Numbered from the stretch's first letter, positions 1 through 9,985 are shown. The stretch: DNA of 64,000 nucleotides from Candidatus Xenolissoclinum pacificiensis L6 (GCA_000512675.1 AXCJ01000005.1:17859-81858); one strand, 5' to 3'. Translations and numbers: made by a program. The notes: generated from the letters alone by a model not told the origin.

Positions 1-402
1 TCTAAGTCCTGAAAATCCATGCCTCTTCATAACACCAGCAAAACCCTTTCCTTTGGTCACCCCTGTCACATCCACACACTGACCAACACGATAAAAGTCA
101 ACTCCATAACTATCGTGCAACACATGACTAGGATGATCATCAAAGGTAAAAGTCCTAAAAACCCCTCTCAATTCACTATCAATGTCTAACACATCGTAGT
201 CCCTACTTTGGGGTCTGTTTATTTTCTTACGACATCCAAATGTCATACGTACAGATGACAATCCTCCAGGAATTTCCTCGATACCGACTACCTTATTTGG
301 CAACAACTTCAATAAGACAACAGCAACCCTCTCGCCATAATCCTGAAATACCATACTACACCCTATTTTCTGGCATAGTAGTCCTACCCGTGACCTACGC
401 AT
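1..402 (-). CDS. rplC: 50S ribosomal protein L3 (partial, C-terminus outside window)
   Basis: Ribosomal protein L3 binds 23S rRNA early in assembly and lies near the peptidyl transferase centre. The reverse strand reads [14 protein letters not shown] at the N-terminus and, near the window edge, the L3 signature VTGVTKGKGFAGVMKRHGF. The frame stays open for 134 codons and runs off the window. The ATG at 402 overlaps the end of rpsJ by 8 bases, so the two are translationally coupled in the S10 operon order S10-L3. The shortened start relative to many L3 proteins is inferred from this overlap. The family call is secure; the full length cannot be seen. Confidence 0.93.
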   Translation of the reverse strand, partial: MRRSRVGLLCQKIGCSMVFQDYGERVAVVLLKLLPNKVVGIEEIPGGLSSVRMTFGCRKKINRPQSRDYDVLDIDSELRGVFRTFTFDDHPSHVLHDSYGVDFYRVGQCVDVTGVTKGKGFAGVMKRHGFSGLR

Positions 403-712
403 CTTCAACCTCTATATACGCCTCTACTCCAGAAGGTAATTGCCATTCAGCAAAAGATCTAGTTAAATGAGAATCAAAGTTCACAAACTCTATCAATCTC
501 GTTGATACAAAAATCTCGAACTGCTCCCTAGACTTTTTATCCACGTGTGGAGATCTATTAACAGTAAAAACCTTTCTAGTCTTTGGCAAAGGAATTGGTC
601 CAACAACTGTAGCTCCACCTCTCCTACCAGATTGAATAATTTTTCTCACCGCTTTCTCCATCAGAGAAACGTCAAAAGATTTGAGTTTAATTTTAAACTT
701 TCTCTTCCTCAT
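395..712 (-). CDS. rpsJ: 30S ribosomal protein S10
   Basis: S10 is a 30S head protein that also serves as NusE in transcription antitermination. The 105-residue product has the family's usual length and carries the typical segments [32 protein letters not shown] and REQFEI. It is the first gene of the S10 ribosomal operon and overlaps rplC by 8 bases. Two tRNA genes lie directly upstream with a 47-base gap. In several bacteria tuf sits between these tRNAs and S10; here it is absent. Confidence 0.97.
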   Translation of the reverse strand: MRKRKFKIKLKSFDVSLMEKAVRKIIQSGRRGGATVVGPIPLPKTRKVFTVNRSPHVDKKSREQFEIFVSTRLIEFVNFDSHLTRSFAEWQLPSGVEAYIEVEDA

Positions 713-759
713 AATTTATAACCCATATGAATAGCACAACGACACAACCAACAATCAGA

Positions 760-830
760 GCGGGTAATGGGACTCGAACCCACCACTTTAGCTTGGAAGG
801 CTAAGGTTTTACCAACTAAACTATACCCGC
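760..830 (-). tRNA. tRNA-Gly (anticodon TCC)
   Basis: The reverse strand folds as a tRNA: acceptor GCGGGTA paired with TACCCGC, anticodon loop CTTCCAA giving anticodon TCC, and T-arm GGTTCGAGTCC. CCA is not encoded. It lies between tRNA-Tyr and rpsJ, all on the minus strand, so it may be cotranscribed with the S10 operon. Confidence 0.95.
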
Positions 831-857
831 AAACAAGTGTTTGTATCAAACTCCAAA

Positions 858-940
858 TGGAGGGGATAGGATTCGAACCTACGTACGCTCACACGGGCAG
901 ATTTACAGTCTGCTGCTTTTAACCACTCAGCCACCCCTCC
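858..940 (-). tRNA. tRNA-Tyr (anticodon GTA)
   Basis: The reverse strand starts GGAGGGGTGGCTGAGTGG and ends with the matching acceptor CCCCTCC plus discriminator A. The anticodon loop CTGTAAA contains GTA. A long variable arm, as expected for a class II tRNA-Tyr, accounts for the 83-base length. CCA is not encoded. It sits 27 bases upstream of tRNA-Gly. Confidence 0.95.
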
Positions 941-1097
941 AGAAAATCACTGCGATTACAACCAAAAAAAGTGCTGAACAGTGATGTTACCAGACAATTA
1001 TATTATTCCATTAATTGCATTGTCAATACATTTCCTAATATTTCCGTAATAGACATGTTAAACTGTTGTTGAATCTGATATATCAATAAATACAACC

Positions 1098-1823
1098 ATG
1101 CAAAATCATCAAATAATTTATGGAAAATATTCATGCATTAATGCTATAAAAGCTAAAAAACGTAAAATTTATAAGATATTCATCACAGAAAAAAGATTAA
1201 ATAATGATTTTTATCAAATCCTCGATATTCATGATCCACGACTTCAAATAACCTCGGATAATCAAATCCGTAATTTTTTTAAAAGTAAAGAAACAATCAA
1301 TCATCAAGGTGTATGTATGTTTGTATCCTCAATTGAATTTCTTTCGTTACAGCAAATCAAAAATCTCTGTAATCCAATATTAGTTCTTGATCATATAACG
1401 GATGTGAATAATATCGGCGCAATAATTAGAACTGCATACGCTTTTAATGCTTATGTAATGGTCAAAAAACATGCATCAATTAATTTGAGCTCCATGGGCA
1501 TTAGCAAATGCTCAAGCGGAGCAATAGAATATGCAAATATTATCCAGACACCTAACTTGTCACGTGCCGTACAAGAATTAAAGAATCAACAATATTGGTT
1601 GTATAGCTTATCAGCCACAGCAAAAGACTCTATACATGCGTATAAGTTTCCAAGAAAATCTATTTTTATCTTTGGTTCTGAAGAAAAAGGAATTTCAAGA
1701 TTACTACAGAATATATCTGATGCAACAGTATCTATTAAAATTAATAGAAATATAGATAGTTTAAACGTTTCAAACTCTTGTGCTATTACACTATACCAAT
1801 ATAGAACCCTATTCCCTGATTAA
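1098..1823 (+). CDS. rlmB: 23S rRNA 2'-O-methyltransferase of the SpoU/TrmH family (RlmB-like)
   Basis: SpoU-family knotted methyltransferases use S-adenosylmethionine to methylate ribose 2'-OH; the RlmB type modifies a guanosine in the 23S peptidyl transferase loop. The 241-residue protein has an N-terminal substrate-binding domain (about 1-80) and the three family motifs: NNIGAIIRTAYAF with Asn105 and Arg111, FGSEEKGIS at 192-200, and SLNVSNS at 221-227. The length fits RlmB better than the short TrmL type. It is transcribed divergently from tRNA-Tyr. The exact target nucleotide is inferred from family. Confidence 0.88.
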   Translation: MQNHQIIYGKYSCINAIKAKKRKIYKIFITEKRLNNDFYQILDIHDPRLQITSDNQIRNFFKSKETINHQGVCMFVSSIEFLSLQQIKNLCNPILVLDHITDVNNIGAIIRTAYAFNAYVMVKKHASINLSSMGISKCSSGAIEYANIIQTPNLSRAVQELKNQQYWLYSLSATAKDSIHAYKFPRKSIFIFGSEEKGISRLLQNISDATVSIKINRNIDSLNVSNSCAITLYQYRTLFPD

Positions 1824-1899
1824 GATATTGACTTAATACAGCATCTAATATAGAATCAGCTCTTAGTTAGCTTTGTTTTAATGATAATATTTTAAATAT

Positions 1900-3765
1900 A
1901 TGTCCTTGTCCGATTACAGTCATGGTGATGATATCACAAAAAATGCAAGTCCTGAAAATAGAAAAAGAAAGGCACCTGCTATACAACTCTTGCATAAGAA
2001 AAGTCGTAATAATGATGTTATTTCTGCAGTACTAAATGATGATGATATTCAGCCCACTCAAGTCGAACAACAAATGTTTTCTGAATCTATGGGGTCATTT
2101 TATAATGATCGTGAAGATCTAGTAGAGCACACTATTGTAAGAGGTAAAATTACTACAATTACAAAGGACTATGTGCTAATATGCATAGGTTATAAATCTG
2201 AAGGACAAATATCAGTCTCAGAATTTAGTAATATACAGGATCTAAAAGTTGGAGATTATACAAATGTATATCTAGAAAGAATTGAAACTTCTGATGGTAG
2301 AATACTAGTAAGTAAAATAAAAGCCGAACGACAGGATCTGTGGGATAGATTAGAAGAAAAATATAATAATAATGAGATTGTTGTTGGACAGATAATTCAT
2401 CCTATTAAAAGTGGTTGCATAGTCAACTTGGGTGGTATATCTGCATTTTTACCAAGTAGTCATGTTGATGTTAAATTATTAAAAGATACATCTCATTTAC
2501 ATAAAACAGACTTGCAATTTAAAATATTAAAGATGAACAAAAAGCAGAATAATATTGTTGTATCGCGTAAAGTTGTTTTGCATGCCAAAAATGCTAATGC
2601 TAGAAAAAAATATATATCAGAATTATCTGTTGGTAATATTTTATTTGGTCTAGTAAAAAGTATCACTAATTACGGTGTTTTCATGGAGCTAAAAAAAACT
2701 ATTGCTGGTCAAACTCCTCAGGAAGTTGATAATGATTCTATACCAAATGAAGAAGTATTTAATAATGATAGTTCCGAAGCAAGTGGAAAAGCAACAGAGC
2801 GAGTCGGAGTAATTGACGGATTATTATATATTGATGACATATCATGGTCTCGTGTTTCTCATCCGTCATCTGTCTTCTCTATCGGTCAGGTTGTTAAAGT
2901 AATGATCATAGGAATTGATGAAGAGTCAGGTCGTATCTCCTTAGGAACAAAACAACTTGTTGATAATCCATGGGATAAAGTATTAGAAAAATATTCTGTC
3001 GGACAAGTAATACCATCTATTATCAATAGTATTGAGGAATACGGTATGTTCGCTCAAATAGAACCAGGAGTTGAGGGATTAATTCATAATTCGGAAATTA
3101 GCTGGAATAAATCAAAAATCAGTGTAATCAAAAACCAAAAAGTTGATGTAAAAATCTTAAGTATTGATAAAGACAAACAAAGAATGGCATTAAGTATAAA
3201 ACAATGTCAGGATAATCCTTGGGAAAAATTTGCAAACCTTTATCCTGCTGGTACAATTGTTTCCTGTATCATTAAAAATATTACAGATAATAGCTTACTT
3301 GTAGAAATCAAAAATGATATCGCTCATAACATAATGGGTGTAATTAAAAAAGAAAACTTGATAGATAATTATGATGATGTGTCAGCCATCAAAAAAGAAT
3401 TAAGAAGATATTCAATTGGTTCTGAAATTCAAGCAAAAATACTACGTATCAATGTATCAAAAGGAAGAGTTTTTCTTGGGGTTAAGCAAGTGTCGTATGA
3501 TCCTTTCTTAGAGTTTTTAAAGGACGTATCTATCGGTGATGAAATACAGGGTATGATATCGCAAATTTTCGATGATGGTATACAAGTTCTATTGCCTGGT
3601 TCTGATGGAAAAGATTTTGATCTATTCCTATCACAAGATAATATAAATGATTTGAGTAAATTTATTATAGCCAAAAAGATTCGCTTTAAAGTGACTGGTA
3701 AAGGAGATTATAGTGTGGACTTAAAATATATTGAAAAAGAACGCAAAGATCGTGATGAATATTAG
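1900..3765 (+). CDS. rpsA: 30S ribosomal protein S1 with an internal acidic insertion
   Basis: S1 recruits and unfolds mRNA on the 30S subunit through repeated OB-fold S1 domains. Six domains can be followed, with repeats of the type KQ..DNPW closing domains 3 and 4 and KQ..NPWEKF closing domain 4. At 621 residues it is longer than the usual 550-570. Two parts explain this: an N-terminal extension of about 60 residues rich in Lys and Asp, and an insertion of about 40 residues (roughly 265-305, rich in Asn, Asp, Glu, Ser) that splits domain 3 between the strand VFMELKK and the conserved GLLYIDDISW. The gene is followed by sppA after 35 bases. Confidence 0.96.
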   Translation: MSLSDYSHGDDITKNASPENRKRKAPAIQLLHKKSRNNDVISAVLNDDDIQPTQVEQQMFSESMGSFYNDREDLVEHTIVRGKITTITKDYVLICIGYKSEGQISVSEFSNIQDLKVGDYTNVYLERIETSDGRILVSKIKAERQDLWDRLEEKYNNNEIVVGQIIHPIKSGCIVNLGGISAFLPSSHVDVKLLKDTSHLHKTDLQFKILKMNKKQNNIVVSRKVVLHAKNANARKKYISELSVGNILFGLVKSITNYGVFMELKKTIAGQTPQEVDNDSIPNEEVFNNDSSEASGKATERVGVIDGLLYIDDISWSRVSHPSSVFSIGQVVKVMIIGIDEESGRISLGTKQLVDNPWDKVLEKYSVGQVIPSIINSIEEYGMFAQIEPGVEGLIHNSEISWNKSKISVIKNQKVDVKILSIDKDKQRMALSIKQCQDNPWEKFANLYPAGTIVSCIIKNITDNSLLVEIKNDIAHNIMGVIKKENLIDNYDDVSAIKKELRRYSIGSEIQAKILRINVSKGRVFLGVKQVSYDPFLEFLKDVSIGDEIQGMISQIFDDGIQVLLPGSDGKDFDLFLSQDNINDLSKFIIAKKIRFKVTGKGDYSVDLKYIEKERKDRDEY

Positions 3766-3800
3766 TATTTTCTAAATCCTTTTAAGTTACGGTTACAGGT

Positions 3801-4745
3801 ATGCGTTTTGAATCTGAAAAGTTTATTGAAGTTCTCAAGTTGAGAACCTCTCTATACAAATGGAAAATTTTTGCTGTTGTACTGGCAGTGATGTTGGTTA
3901 TTACTTTTATCACTCATAAAACCAGTAAAAGCCCTGTGAATGTTTCGCGTCCCATAATTGCTCGAGTACATATTAATGGAATGATAAAGCTTGATGAGGT
4001 ACGTGAACGCATACTGAAAGAAAATATTGTAAATAACAACAATGTGAAGGCAATGATATTAGTCATTAATTCTCCAGGTGGTAGTGTTGGAGGTAGTGAA
4101 CAACTATACAATTCTATCAGATCAATTGCTAAGATTAAACCTGTTTATGCTGTAGTTAAAGAAATGGCGACTTCGGGTGCTTATATGGCATCAATTGCAA
4201 CTCATAAAATAATTGTGGCTCCTTCGTCTATTGTTGGATCAATTGGTGTTATTTTAACATCACCAAATTTATCAAAGGCCATGGAAAAATTTGGAGTAAG
4301 CCAACATAGGATTGCATCATCTGAATATAAAGCCCAACCCTCATTATATCACGACATGTCAGAACAAGTACAAGAGTATCTTCAAGATCTAAATTATGAT
4401 CTGAATGACCTATTCCGCAAAAAAATAATAGAATCTAGAAGTGAATTTTTTGATCAAGAATCCATATTAAATGTTGCAAATGGTAAAGTATATACTGGTA
4501 CACAGGCAATGGATTTAAAACTTGTTGATCTTCTAGGAAACGAAGAGACTGCATTAGACTTGTTAAAAACAGAACACAATATTGATTGTAGTGTTGTGGA
4601 CATACCTATGTCTTTAAACAATAAGAAGGATTACAAGATTGATATATTAGCGAAGGCACTTGGTTTCTTAGCATCCCGTATATCTGATGATAATTCATAC
4701 GAAGATGTGTACCATTTTTCATATATTCGTGCTGATTACTTATAA
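3801..4745 (+). CDS. sppA: Signal peptide peptidase SppA-type serine protease (family S49)
   Basis: S49 peptidases cut signal peptide remnants in the inner membrane with a Ser/Lys dyad. The 314-residue protein is the short, single-domain form. A membrane anchor spans about 22-38. The substrate loop NSPGGSVGGS lies at 90-99, the nucleophile Ser125 in MATSGAYMAS, the GSIGVI motif at 146-151 and the likely general base Lys177 in SSEYKAQPS. It follows rpsA closely, so cotranscription is likely. SohB-type alternatives are less likely because the SppA short form places Lys after GSIGV. Confidence 0.92.
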   Translation: MRFESEKFIEVLKLRTSLYKWKIFAVVLAVMLVITFITHKTSKSPVNVSRPIIARVHINGMIKLDEVRERILKENIVNNNNVKAMILVINSPGGSVGGSEQLYNSIRSIAKIKPVYAVVKEMATSGAYMASIATHKIIVAPSSIVGSIGVILTSPNLSKAMEKFGVSQHRIASSEYKAQPSLYHDMSEQVQEYLQDLNYDLNDLFRKKIIESRSEFFDQESILNVANGKVYTGTQAMDLKLVDLLGNEETALDLLKTEHNIDCSVVDIPMSLNNKKDYKIDILAKALGFLASRISDDNSYEDVYHFSYIRADYL

Positions 4746-4830
4746 TGTATCACTGAAAACCTCCGAAATCTAGAATTATTCATTAATTAGGCCAATAAAT
4801 AAAAAAATTCATTTTACCATATACAAAAAA

Positions 4831-5275
4831 GGATACTAAGCAAATAACGATGGAAGAGAAATTATTGTATTGATATGATAATGAAATCTACCATATGCAT
4901 AGATTTCAAAAATATAATGGTTTTAAACCTAAATATAGCAAGTCCCTCTCTCTCTGTCTGTCGTTGTTGCATTCAAGTTCAATAGTAAGAGATTTACTTT
5001 ATAACAAGTTTTTAGATTTAGATCTAGTAGTATATGCAGGCAGATTATCAGCACAGAAAAGTTTTATAATCCCAGTATCCAAGCGATTATAGAGCTTCCT
5101 CAATGTTTTTGTTGTCAACTTTCTATTCAAGTAATTGACCTATAATCACACTCTCTACCTGTGATGCAAGTTTTATATAATGTTTTTTTTACAAAATTGC
5201 GTATCCAATCTAGCACTCCTGGTATAGATCAGAAGTTTTGCAATCGCATTTAGGGATAAATCACAATAAATCTGT
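4831..5275 (-). mobile_element. Decayed IS1-like element, left end preserved
   Basis: The left terminal sequence GGATACTAAGCAAATAACG matches the inverted repeat of the two other IS1-like copies in the window (near 16560 and 29768). Read on the minus strand, the interior gives broken pieces of an IS1 InsB-type C-terminus (SKSLTI, NNDRQRER, KSMHMVDF in different frames), clearly homologous to the copy at 16560-17026. No right inverted repeat was found; similarity fades near 5275. No functional transposase remains. Confidence 0.7.
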
Positions 5276-5454
5276 TATAGGATAACAAATTATGATTCAA
5301 AAAGTAGCAAAGCATTTTAGAGTAAAAAGTTTGCACCAAAATACCTTTATATATAAGAAAACTAGCAAAATAGATATGGATGATTTAGATATAGATAATG
5401 CCCTAAATTTTTAGAGCCAGTAATATGCTAACAAAAGTACCCGTAAGTAAGGTA
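5276..5454. other. Noncoding gap inside IS debris
   Basis: About 180 bases of AT-rich sequence between two transposase remnants. No gene, RNA or repeat was recognised; it is probably eroded IS or ancestral spacer sequence. Confidence 0.4.
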
Positions 5455-5560
5455 TATTATAGAATTTTTATCAAAACAAGTGGCAATTCTGTAAAATCTT
5501 TCTATCTTTTGAAAGAAACGTTCACAATATTACGTGATTTATAAACATGATTATTATGAA
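5455..5560 (-). pseudogene. C-terminal scrap of an IS5-type transposase
   Basis: The reverse strand reads VYKSRNIV, then, after a frameshift, a sequence close to RFFQKIERFYRIATCFDK. This is the conserved IS5-family C-terminus (VERFF.KIK.FRRIATR.DK). The same peptide occurs better preserved at about 29640-29760, so the two derive from one element type. Only about 100 bases are recognisable. Confidence 0.6.
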
Positions 5561-5693
5561 TAATTTTATGAAGATTAAAATTCAATTATTAGAAATAATC
5601 ACTCTCTCCTTGTTTGTTTGTAAATGCGACAGCATCGATATATTTAATTCGCAATAAGATCAACTACCTATATATAATAGACTTATATTGCAC

Positions 5694-7136
5694 TTATTGA
5701 ATCTCTTCTGAGAAATAATTTGGAGGAGCAGAAGATATCATAACACTATGAGGGTGACTTTCTTTAGCTGATGATAACGTAATCTTAGTAAATTTAGCAC
5801 TTTTATGAAGTTCTTGAATATTATGATTACCGGTATACCCTAATGATGCTTTTATTCCCCCCTTAAGTTGTTCTACTACATTATTTACTGTTCCCTTATA
5901 AGGAACACGAGCTTCTACGCCCTCAGCAACAAGTTTAGAAGCATTTTTATTCTGAAAATAGCGTGATGAAGACCCCTGACGCATAGCTGATAAAGAACCC
6001 ATACCTCTATAATTTTTATATGTCCTATTATTATAAACAATTATTTCACCGGGTGCTTCATCAGTACCAGCAAATAAAGACCCTAACATTACAGTATGAG
6101 CACCTGCTGCCAATGCTTTTGCTATATCACCAGAATGTTTGATTCCACCATCAGCAATGATTTTAATATCCGTATCAATACAGGCTTTAGTAACATTCAT
6201 TATTGCAGAAAACTGAGGTACACCTATCCCTGCTATTACCCTAGTAGTACATATGGAACCAGGTCCTATACCAACCTTTAATGCATCAGCGCCTGCTTGT
6301 ATTAGATCCTTTGCTGCTTGTGCAGTAACAATATTTCCCACAACAATCTCTTGTGGTATACGCGACTTTAACAACTTCAGAGAATCTATTGCTAGTTTTG
6401 AATGACCATGTGCTGTATCAAGAATTAAAAGATCAGTTTCTGCACGCGATAATTCTAGTGCTCTATCCAAATCATCCACACCAATAGCAGCTGCGACTCT
6501 CAACCTGCTATTATCATCCTTAGATGAATACGGATATTTATTAATATTCAGTATATCTTTAACAGTAATCAACCCTATACATTGGTCATTATCATCTGTT
6601 ACTATTAACCTTTCTATCCTATACTTATGAAGCAAAGATTTTGCTTCTGATAGAGAAATTTTATCATTTACAGTAATCAGGTTATGTTTTGTCATGACAT
6701 CTTGTGCTGATATATTTAGATTTTCCACAAAACGTACATCTCTATTCGTTATGATTCCAACTAATTTACCGTTATTAGTTACAGGTATTCCAGAAATATT
6801 TAGAGATTTTTGGATCTCCATTATTTTTTGTACGGGAGTCTCAGGTGAAACTGTGACTGGATTACGTACTATTGCATTTTCGTAATTTTTAACCTTTTTA
6901 ACTTCCTGCACCTGCTCATTAATGGAAAGATTCTTGTGTATACATCCTATTCCACCCATCTTTGCCATTGCTATAGCCATATCAGATTCTGTAACCGTAT
7001 CCATAGCTGCAGATATCAATGGCACTCGTAACTTTATACTATTTGTTATATAGGATTCTATATTCGTTTCTTTTGGCACTATCTCTGAATATTGAGGTAG
7101 TAATAGTACATCATCAAAAGATAAGCCATCGTACAT
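5694..7136 (-). CDS. guaB: Inosine-5'-monophosphate dehydrogenase
   Basis: This enzyme oxidises IMP to XMP with NAD+, the committed step to guanine nucleotides. The 480-residue protein has the TIM-barrel catalytic domain interrupted by a CBS pair at about 92-200. The active-site loop [11 protein letters not shown] puts the catalytic cysteine at 296. Further family segments are [26 protein letters not shown] and the flap segment [10 protein letters not shown]. Together with purC it shows that purine synthesis is retained, as in Anaplasmataceae and not Rickettsia. It is preceded by ubiB on the same strand with a 35-base gap. Confidence 0.97.
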   Translation of the reverse strand: MYDGLSFDDVLLLPQYSEIVPKETNIESYITNSIKLRVPLISAAMDTVTESDMAIAMAKMGGIGCIHKNLSINEQVQEVKKVKNYENAIVRNPVTVSPETPVQKIMEIQKSLNISGIPVTNNGKLVGIITNRDVRFVENLNISAQDVMTKHNLITVNDKISLSEAKSLLHKYRIERLIVTDDNDQCIGLITVKDILNINKYPYSSKDDNSRLRVAAAIGVDDLDRALELSRAETDLLILDTAHGHSKLAIDSLKLLKSRIPQEIVVGNIVTAQAAKDLIQAGADALKVGIGPGSICTTRVIAGIGVPQFSAIMNVTKACIDTDIKIIADGGIKHSGDIAKALAAGAHTVMLGSLFAGTDEAPGEIIVYNNRTYKNYRGMGSLSAMRQGSSSRYFQNKNASKLVAEGVEARVPYKGTVNNVVEQLKGGIKASLGYTGNHNIQELHKSAKFTKITLSSAKESHPHSVMISSAPPNYFSEEIQ

Positions 7137-7171
7137 AGGTAGTAATTGTGTTTTTAATGATTACAATTTTA

Positions 7172-8536
7172 TCATGATTTATACAGAATATATAGTATAA
7201 ATATAATGTTGAAAAATATAAGAATCATATTAGTATGATTTTTCTTTGTATAATTCCTAGTAGAAAGTTGCTGTTGCAAACTATTTATGACTGTAACAGG
7301 TGCACTCAATATCTCCTTTATAGATTCTTTTGTATTTAAATTGGTATGTATCATTTTTCTTAATATAGGACCTAATTTGTACCACAAATTTATGGAAGGA
7401 TGGAACTTTATTGCAATTCCTTCTAACATCATAATATTCTTCTGTAATAACAGTAAGGATGGATTGATATTTGTATCAAAATTATTTATAAAATTAAATA
7501 TCTGAGTAATTAAAGTTGCGATTGAAATTTCCTGCACAGGTTGATTAATTATTGGTTCAGCAATTGCACGACATTGAGTTAATATATCATGTTGTGTATT
7601 TTGTATGTATCCATATTTAATCTGTATATCAGCGATCATTTGATAATTTTTATCCATTAATGCTTTTGTCATGCATGATATATATTTTTTTTCCTGTTTA
7701 TTGATTCGTCCCATTATACCAAAATCTATTAAAGCAATTTTATTATCCTCAACAATTATTATATTACCTGAATGCATATCTCCATGAAAGAAACCAATAC
7801 TATATGATTGATATATGAATGTTTTAAAAATAAGAATGAGTGTATTTTCTGACAGATACCGTACTTGTGATAAGGGTATACCTTCAATCCAGCTCTGTGT
7901 CAAAATATTTCTTGTAGTATACTTCCAGATAATACTTGGTATAATCACATTGGGCTTGTTTTTAAAATTATCATACATTTCTGAGGTTTGGGATCCTTCT
8001 AATCGCATATTTAATTCTACAGTAACTGAGCTTGATATTCTTTTAATAATGTGATTTAGTATTACTACTTTTTTTGTAAAAGTAGAGATAATTTTAACAA
8101 TAATTTTTAAGATCAATATATCTAATAATATAATGTTTTTAATATTGTGTCTGATAACTTTTACTGCAACTTTTTGACCAGAGTGTAAAGTACCTTGAAA
8201 TACTTGGGATACAGAAGCAGATGCATAAGGAGTAGGATTGATATCCTTAAAAAGCTTATTTATTGATGATTTTAAATCTTTTTCAATTGTCTTCTTTGAT
8301 TTGTTAAAACACTCTGGTTTTACTTGATCACATAAATTTAATAACGCACACACAAATTCATCTGATAATATATCTGATCTTGTTGATAGTAACTGTCCAA
8401 TCTTAATGAATGTCGGTCCCATACTTTCAAGGTTTTTGACAAGTTTATTATAATTTTTTGTATATGATATAATTATATACGATTGAACTGTAAATAATAA
8501 TATTTTTAATATTCTAGGAATTATTTTTATGATCAT
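7172..8536 (-). CDS. ubiB: UbiB/ABC1 family atypical kinase for ubiquinone biosynthesis
   Basis: UbiB proteins are membrane-associated atypical kinase-like ATPases needed for ubiquinone synthesis. Visible motifs are the KxGQ segment GPTFIKIGQLLSTR, the Ala-rich nucleotide loop PYASASVSQVFQG, the lysine in VAVKV, the catalytic loop FHGDMHSGNI and metal-binding IDFG. The C-terminus ends in a membrane segment (FFNIIFILYIL). The longest frame begins with TTG at 8563; I prefer the ATG at 8536, giving 454 residues and a 23-base overlap with znuC. Coupling to a zinc transporter gene has no obvious functional reason. Confidence 0.92.
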   Translation of the reverse strand: MIIKIIPRILKILLFTVQSYIIISYTKNYNKLVKNLESMGPTFIKIGQLLSTRSDILSDEFVCALLNLCDQVKPECFNKSKKTIEKDLKSSINKLFKDINPTPYASASVSQVFQGTLHSGQKVAVKVIRHNIKNIILLDILILKIIVKIISTFTKKVVILNHIIKRISSSVTVELNMRLEGSQTSEMYDNFKNKPNVIIPSIIWKYTTRNILTQSWIEGIPLSQVRYLSENTLILIFKTFIYQSYSIGFFHGDMHSGNIIIVEDNKIALIDFGIMGRINKQEKKYISCMTKALMDKNYQMIADIQIKYGYIQNTQHDILTQCRAIAEPIINQPVQEISIATLITQIFNFINNFDTNINPSLLLLQKNIMMLEGIAIKFHPSINLWYKLGPILRKMIHTNLNTKESIKEILSAPVTVINSLQQQLSTRNYTKKNHTNMILIFFNIIFILYILYKS

Positions 8537-9212
8537 TTTGATAGAAATAAGTATTGTTACCAAATAAACTTTTAAAACCGGTGCTATGTATTACCTTTTG
8601 AGGAGATCCTTGGACAATTATTTTCTTGTTTAAACAAATTACATGGTTTGGTTGATCTAAAACTAGATGTAAGTCATGTGATGTCATAACAATTGTTAAC
8701 TGTTTCCTTACCATTTCAAGTATGTTATGCACCTTTTGTTTATGATAAACATCTAAATTACTAAATGGTTCATCCATAAGTAGCACATTATAATCTTGTA
8801 TTAAACATCTTGCCAATAGAACTAACTGCATCTCTCCACCTGAGATTCTATGGATACTCTGTGTAAGTAAGTTCCCGATATATGTTCTTTCTACAATTTG
8901 AGAAACTTTTTGACTGAATTCCTTCTTAGAAGTTGTTGTTTTCAGAAAATCCAATACTGTTATTGGCAAGTATTTATTTAAATAAATACTTTGTGGTATA
9001 TATCCAAACTTTATACCTGGTTGTTGTAATCTAACACCAGAATGAATTTTGTATAATCCTCCAATGATTTTCAGTAAAGTACTTTTTCCACCACCATTCG
9101 GACCAATTATTACAATAAAGTGATTCTTTTTCACTATAACATTTATATCCTCCAGTATGTCATTATGGAATTTTATATTTTTGAGTTCAAGTACTATATT
9201 ATCTTTTAACAT
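8514..9212 (-). CDS. znuC: Zinc ABC transporter ATP-binding protein (ZnuC-like)
   Basis: This is the ATPase of a metal-uptake ABC transporter. The 232-residue protein shows Walker A GPNGGGKST at 37-45, a Q-loop near YIPQS, the signature RISGGE at 122-127, Walker B VLLMDEP at 143-149 and the switch histidine in TSHDLH. Sequence style and length fit the ZnuC/MntB subgroup; zinc over manganese is inferred. Its permease and binding protein are not in the window, a scattered arrangement common in Rickettsiales. It overlaps ubiB at its 3' end. Confidence 0.85.
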   Translation of the reverse strand: MLKDNIVLELKNIKFHNDILEDINVIVKKNHFIVIIGPNGGGKSTLLKIIGGLYKIHSGVRLQQPGIKFGYIPQSIYLNKYLPITVLDFLKTTTSKKEFSQKVSQIVERTYIGNLLTQSIHRISGGEMQLVLLARCLIQDYNVLLMDEPFSNLDVYHKQKVHNILEMVRKQLTIVMTSHDLHLVLDQPNHVICLNKKIIVQGSPQKVIHSTGFKSLFGNNTYFYQNDHKNNS

Positions 9213-9250
9213 TTTATTATAATTGTATCATTCTTATTATTTTGTAATAA

Positions 9251-9985
9251 ATGTTTGTAATTGCAAACTGGAAATCAAACGGTACTATCCATATGGTATC
9301 AAAACATGTGAATATTTTAAATGCGAAATTTAAAAGTGAAATTACTTCCGTGAATGTTGTATTATGCGTCTCGTTCCCATATATATCAGTTACGAATGTA
9401 GAAAATAGAAATTATTTTTTGGGAGCTCAGGATGTTTCCAAATATGGTTATGGATCATATACAGGGGAAGTAAGTGCAGAAATGCTATCTGATATGGGAT
9501 GTAAATATGTGATCATTGGACATAGTGAGCGTCGTTTATTATTTGGAGAAACATATCATGATATATCTATGAAAGCAACTTTAGCTGTATCTCATGGTAT
9601 CACACCTATTGTATGTATAGGAGATATTGATGAAAGTAAAAAAGAAAGTCAATTGCGAGAAATGTGTAACCATTTACCCTCAGATCTGGTGAAAAACAAT
9701 GAACTGGTTATTGCATATGAACCAGTCTATGCCATTGGTACTGGGAATGTATTAAATTCTGCAGAAATAGAGCATGCATGCAATATTATTAGAAGCACAT
9801 TAGCAAATAGTAAACAACGTGTTTTATATGGTGGTTCTGTATCGTCTAAGAATATTGATAGCATTCTAGAAACTCAAGGCCTTAACGGTGTATTGGTGGG
9901 TGGAGCAAGCATAGAAGTAGATGAATTCTACGGCATTTGCTCTGCAGTTAATAGTTTATGTCATAACCTCCATCAAGAGGGATAA
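9251..9985 (+). CDS. tpiA: Triosephosphate isomerase
   Basis: It interconverts dihydroxyacetone phosphate and glyceraldehyde 3-phosphate. The 244-residue protein has the substrate lysine in ANWKSNG (Lys8), the electrophilic histidine in IGHSERR (His91), the catalytic glutamate in AYEPVYAIGTG (Glu157) followed by the mobile loop, and the phosphate-binding LYGGSVSS. With glpX it supports a gluconeogenic triose pathway of the Anaplasmataceae type. It is divergent from znuC, the start sites being 38 bases apart. Confidence 0.97.
   Translation: MFVIANWKSNGTIHMVSKHVNILNAKFKSEITSVNVVLCVSFPYISVTNVENRNYFLGAQDVSKYGYGSYTGEVSAEMLSDMGCKYVIIGHSERRLLFGETYHDISMKATLAVSHGITPIVCIGDIDESKKESQLREMCNHLPSDLVKNNELVIAYEPVYAIGTGNVLNSAEIEHACNIIRSTLANSKQRVLYGGSVSSKNIDSILETQGLNGVLVGGASIEVDEFYGICSAVNSLCHNLHQEG

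Noticed and set aside
4895..5092. 65-codon plus-strand frame in IS debris
   Set aside because: The same region on the minus strand matches IS1 InsB pieces; the plus frame is its antisense shadow.
8536..8563. TTG start of ubiB giving a longer overlap with znuC
   Set aside because: An ATG ten codons later gives a normal UbiB N-terminus and a shorter overlap.
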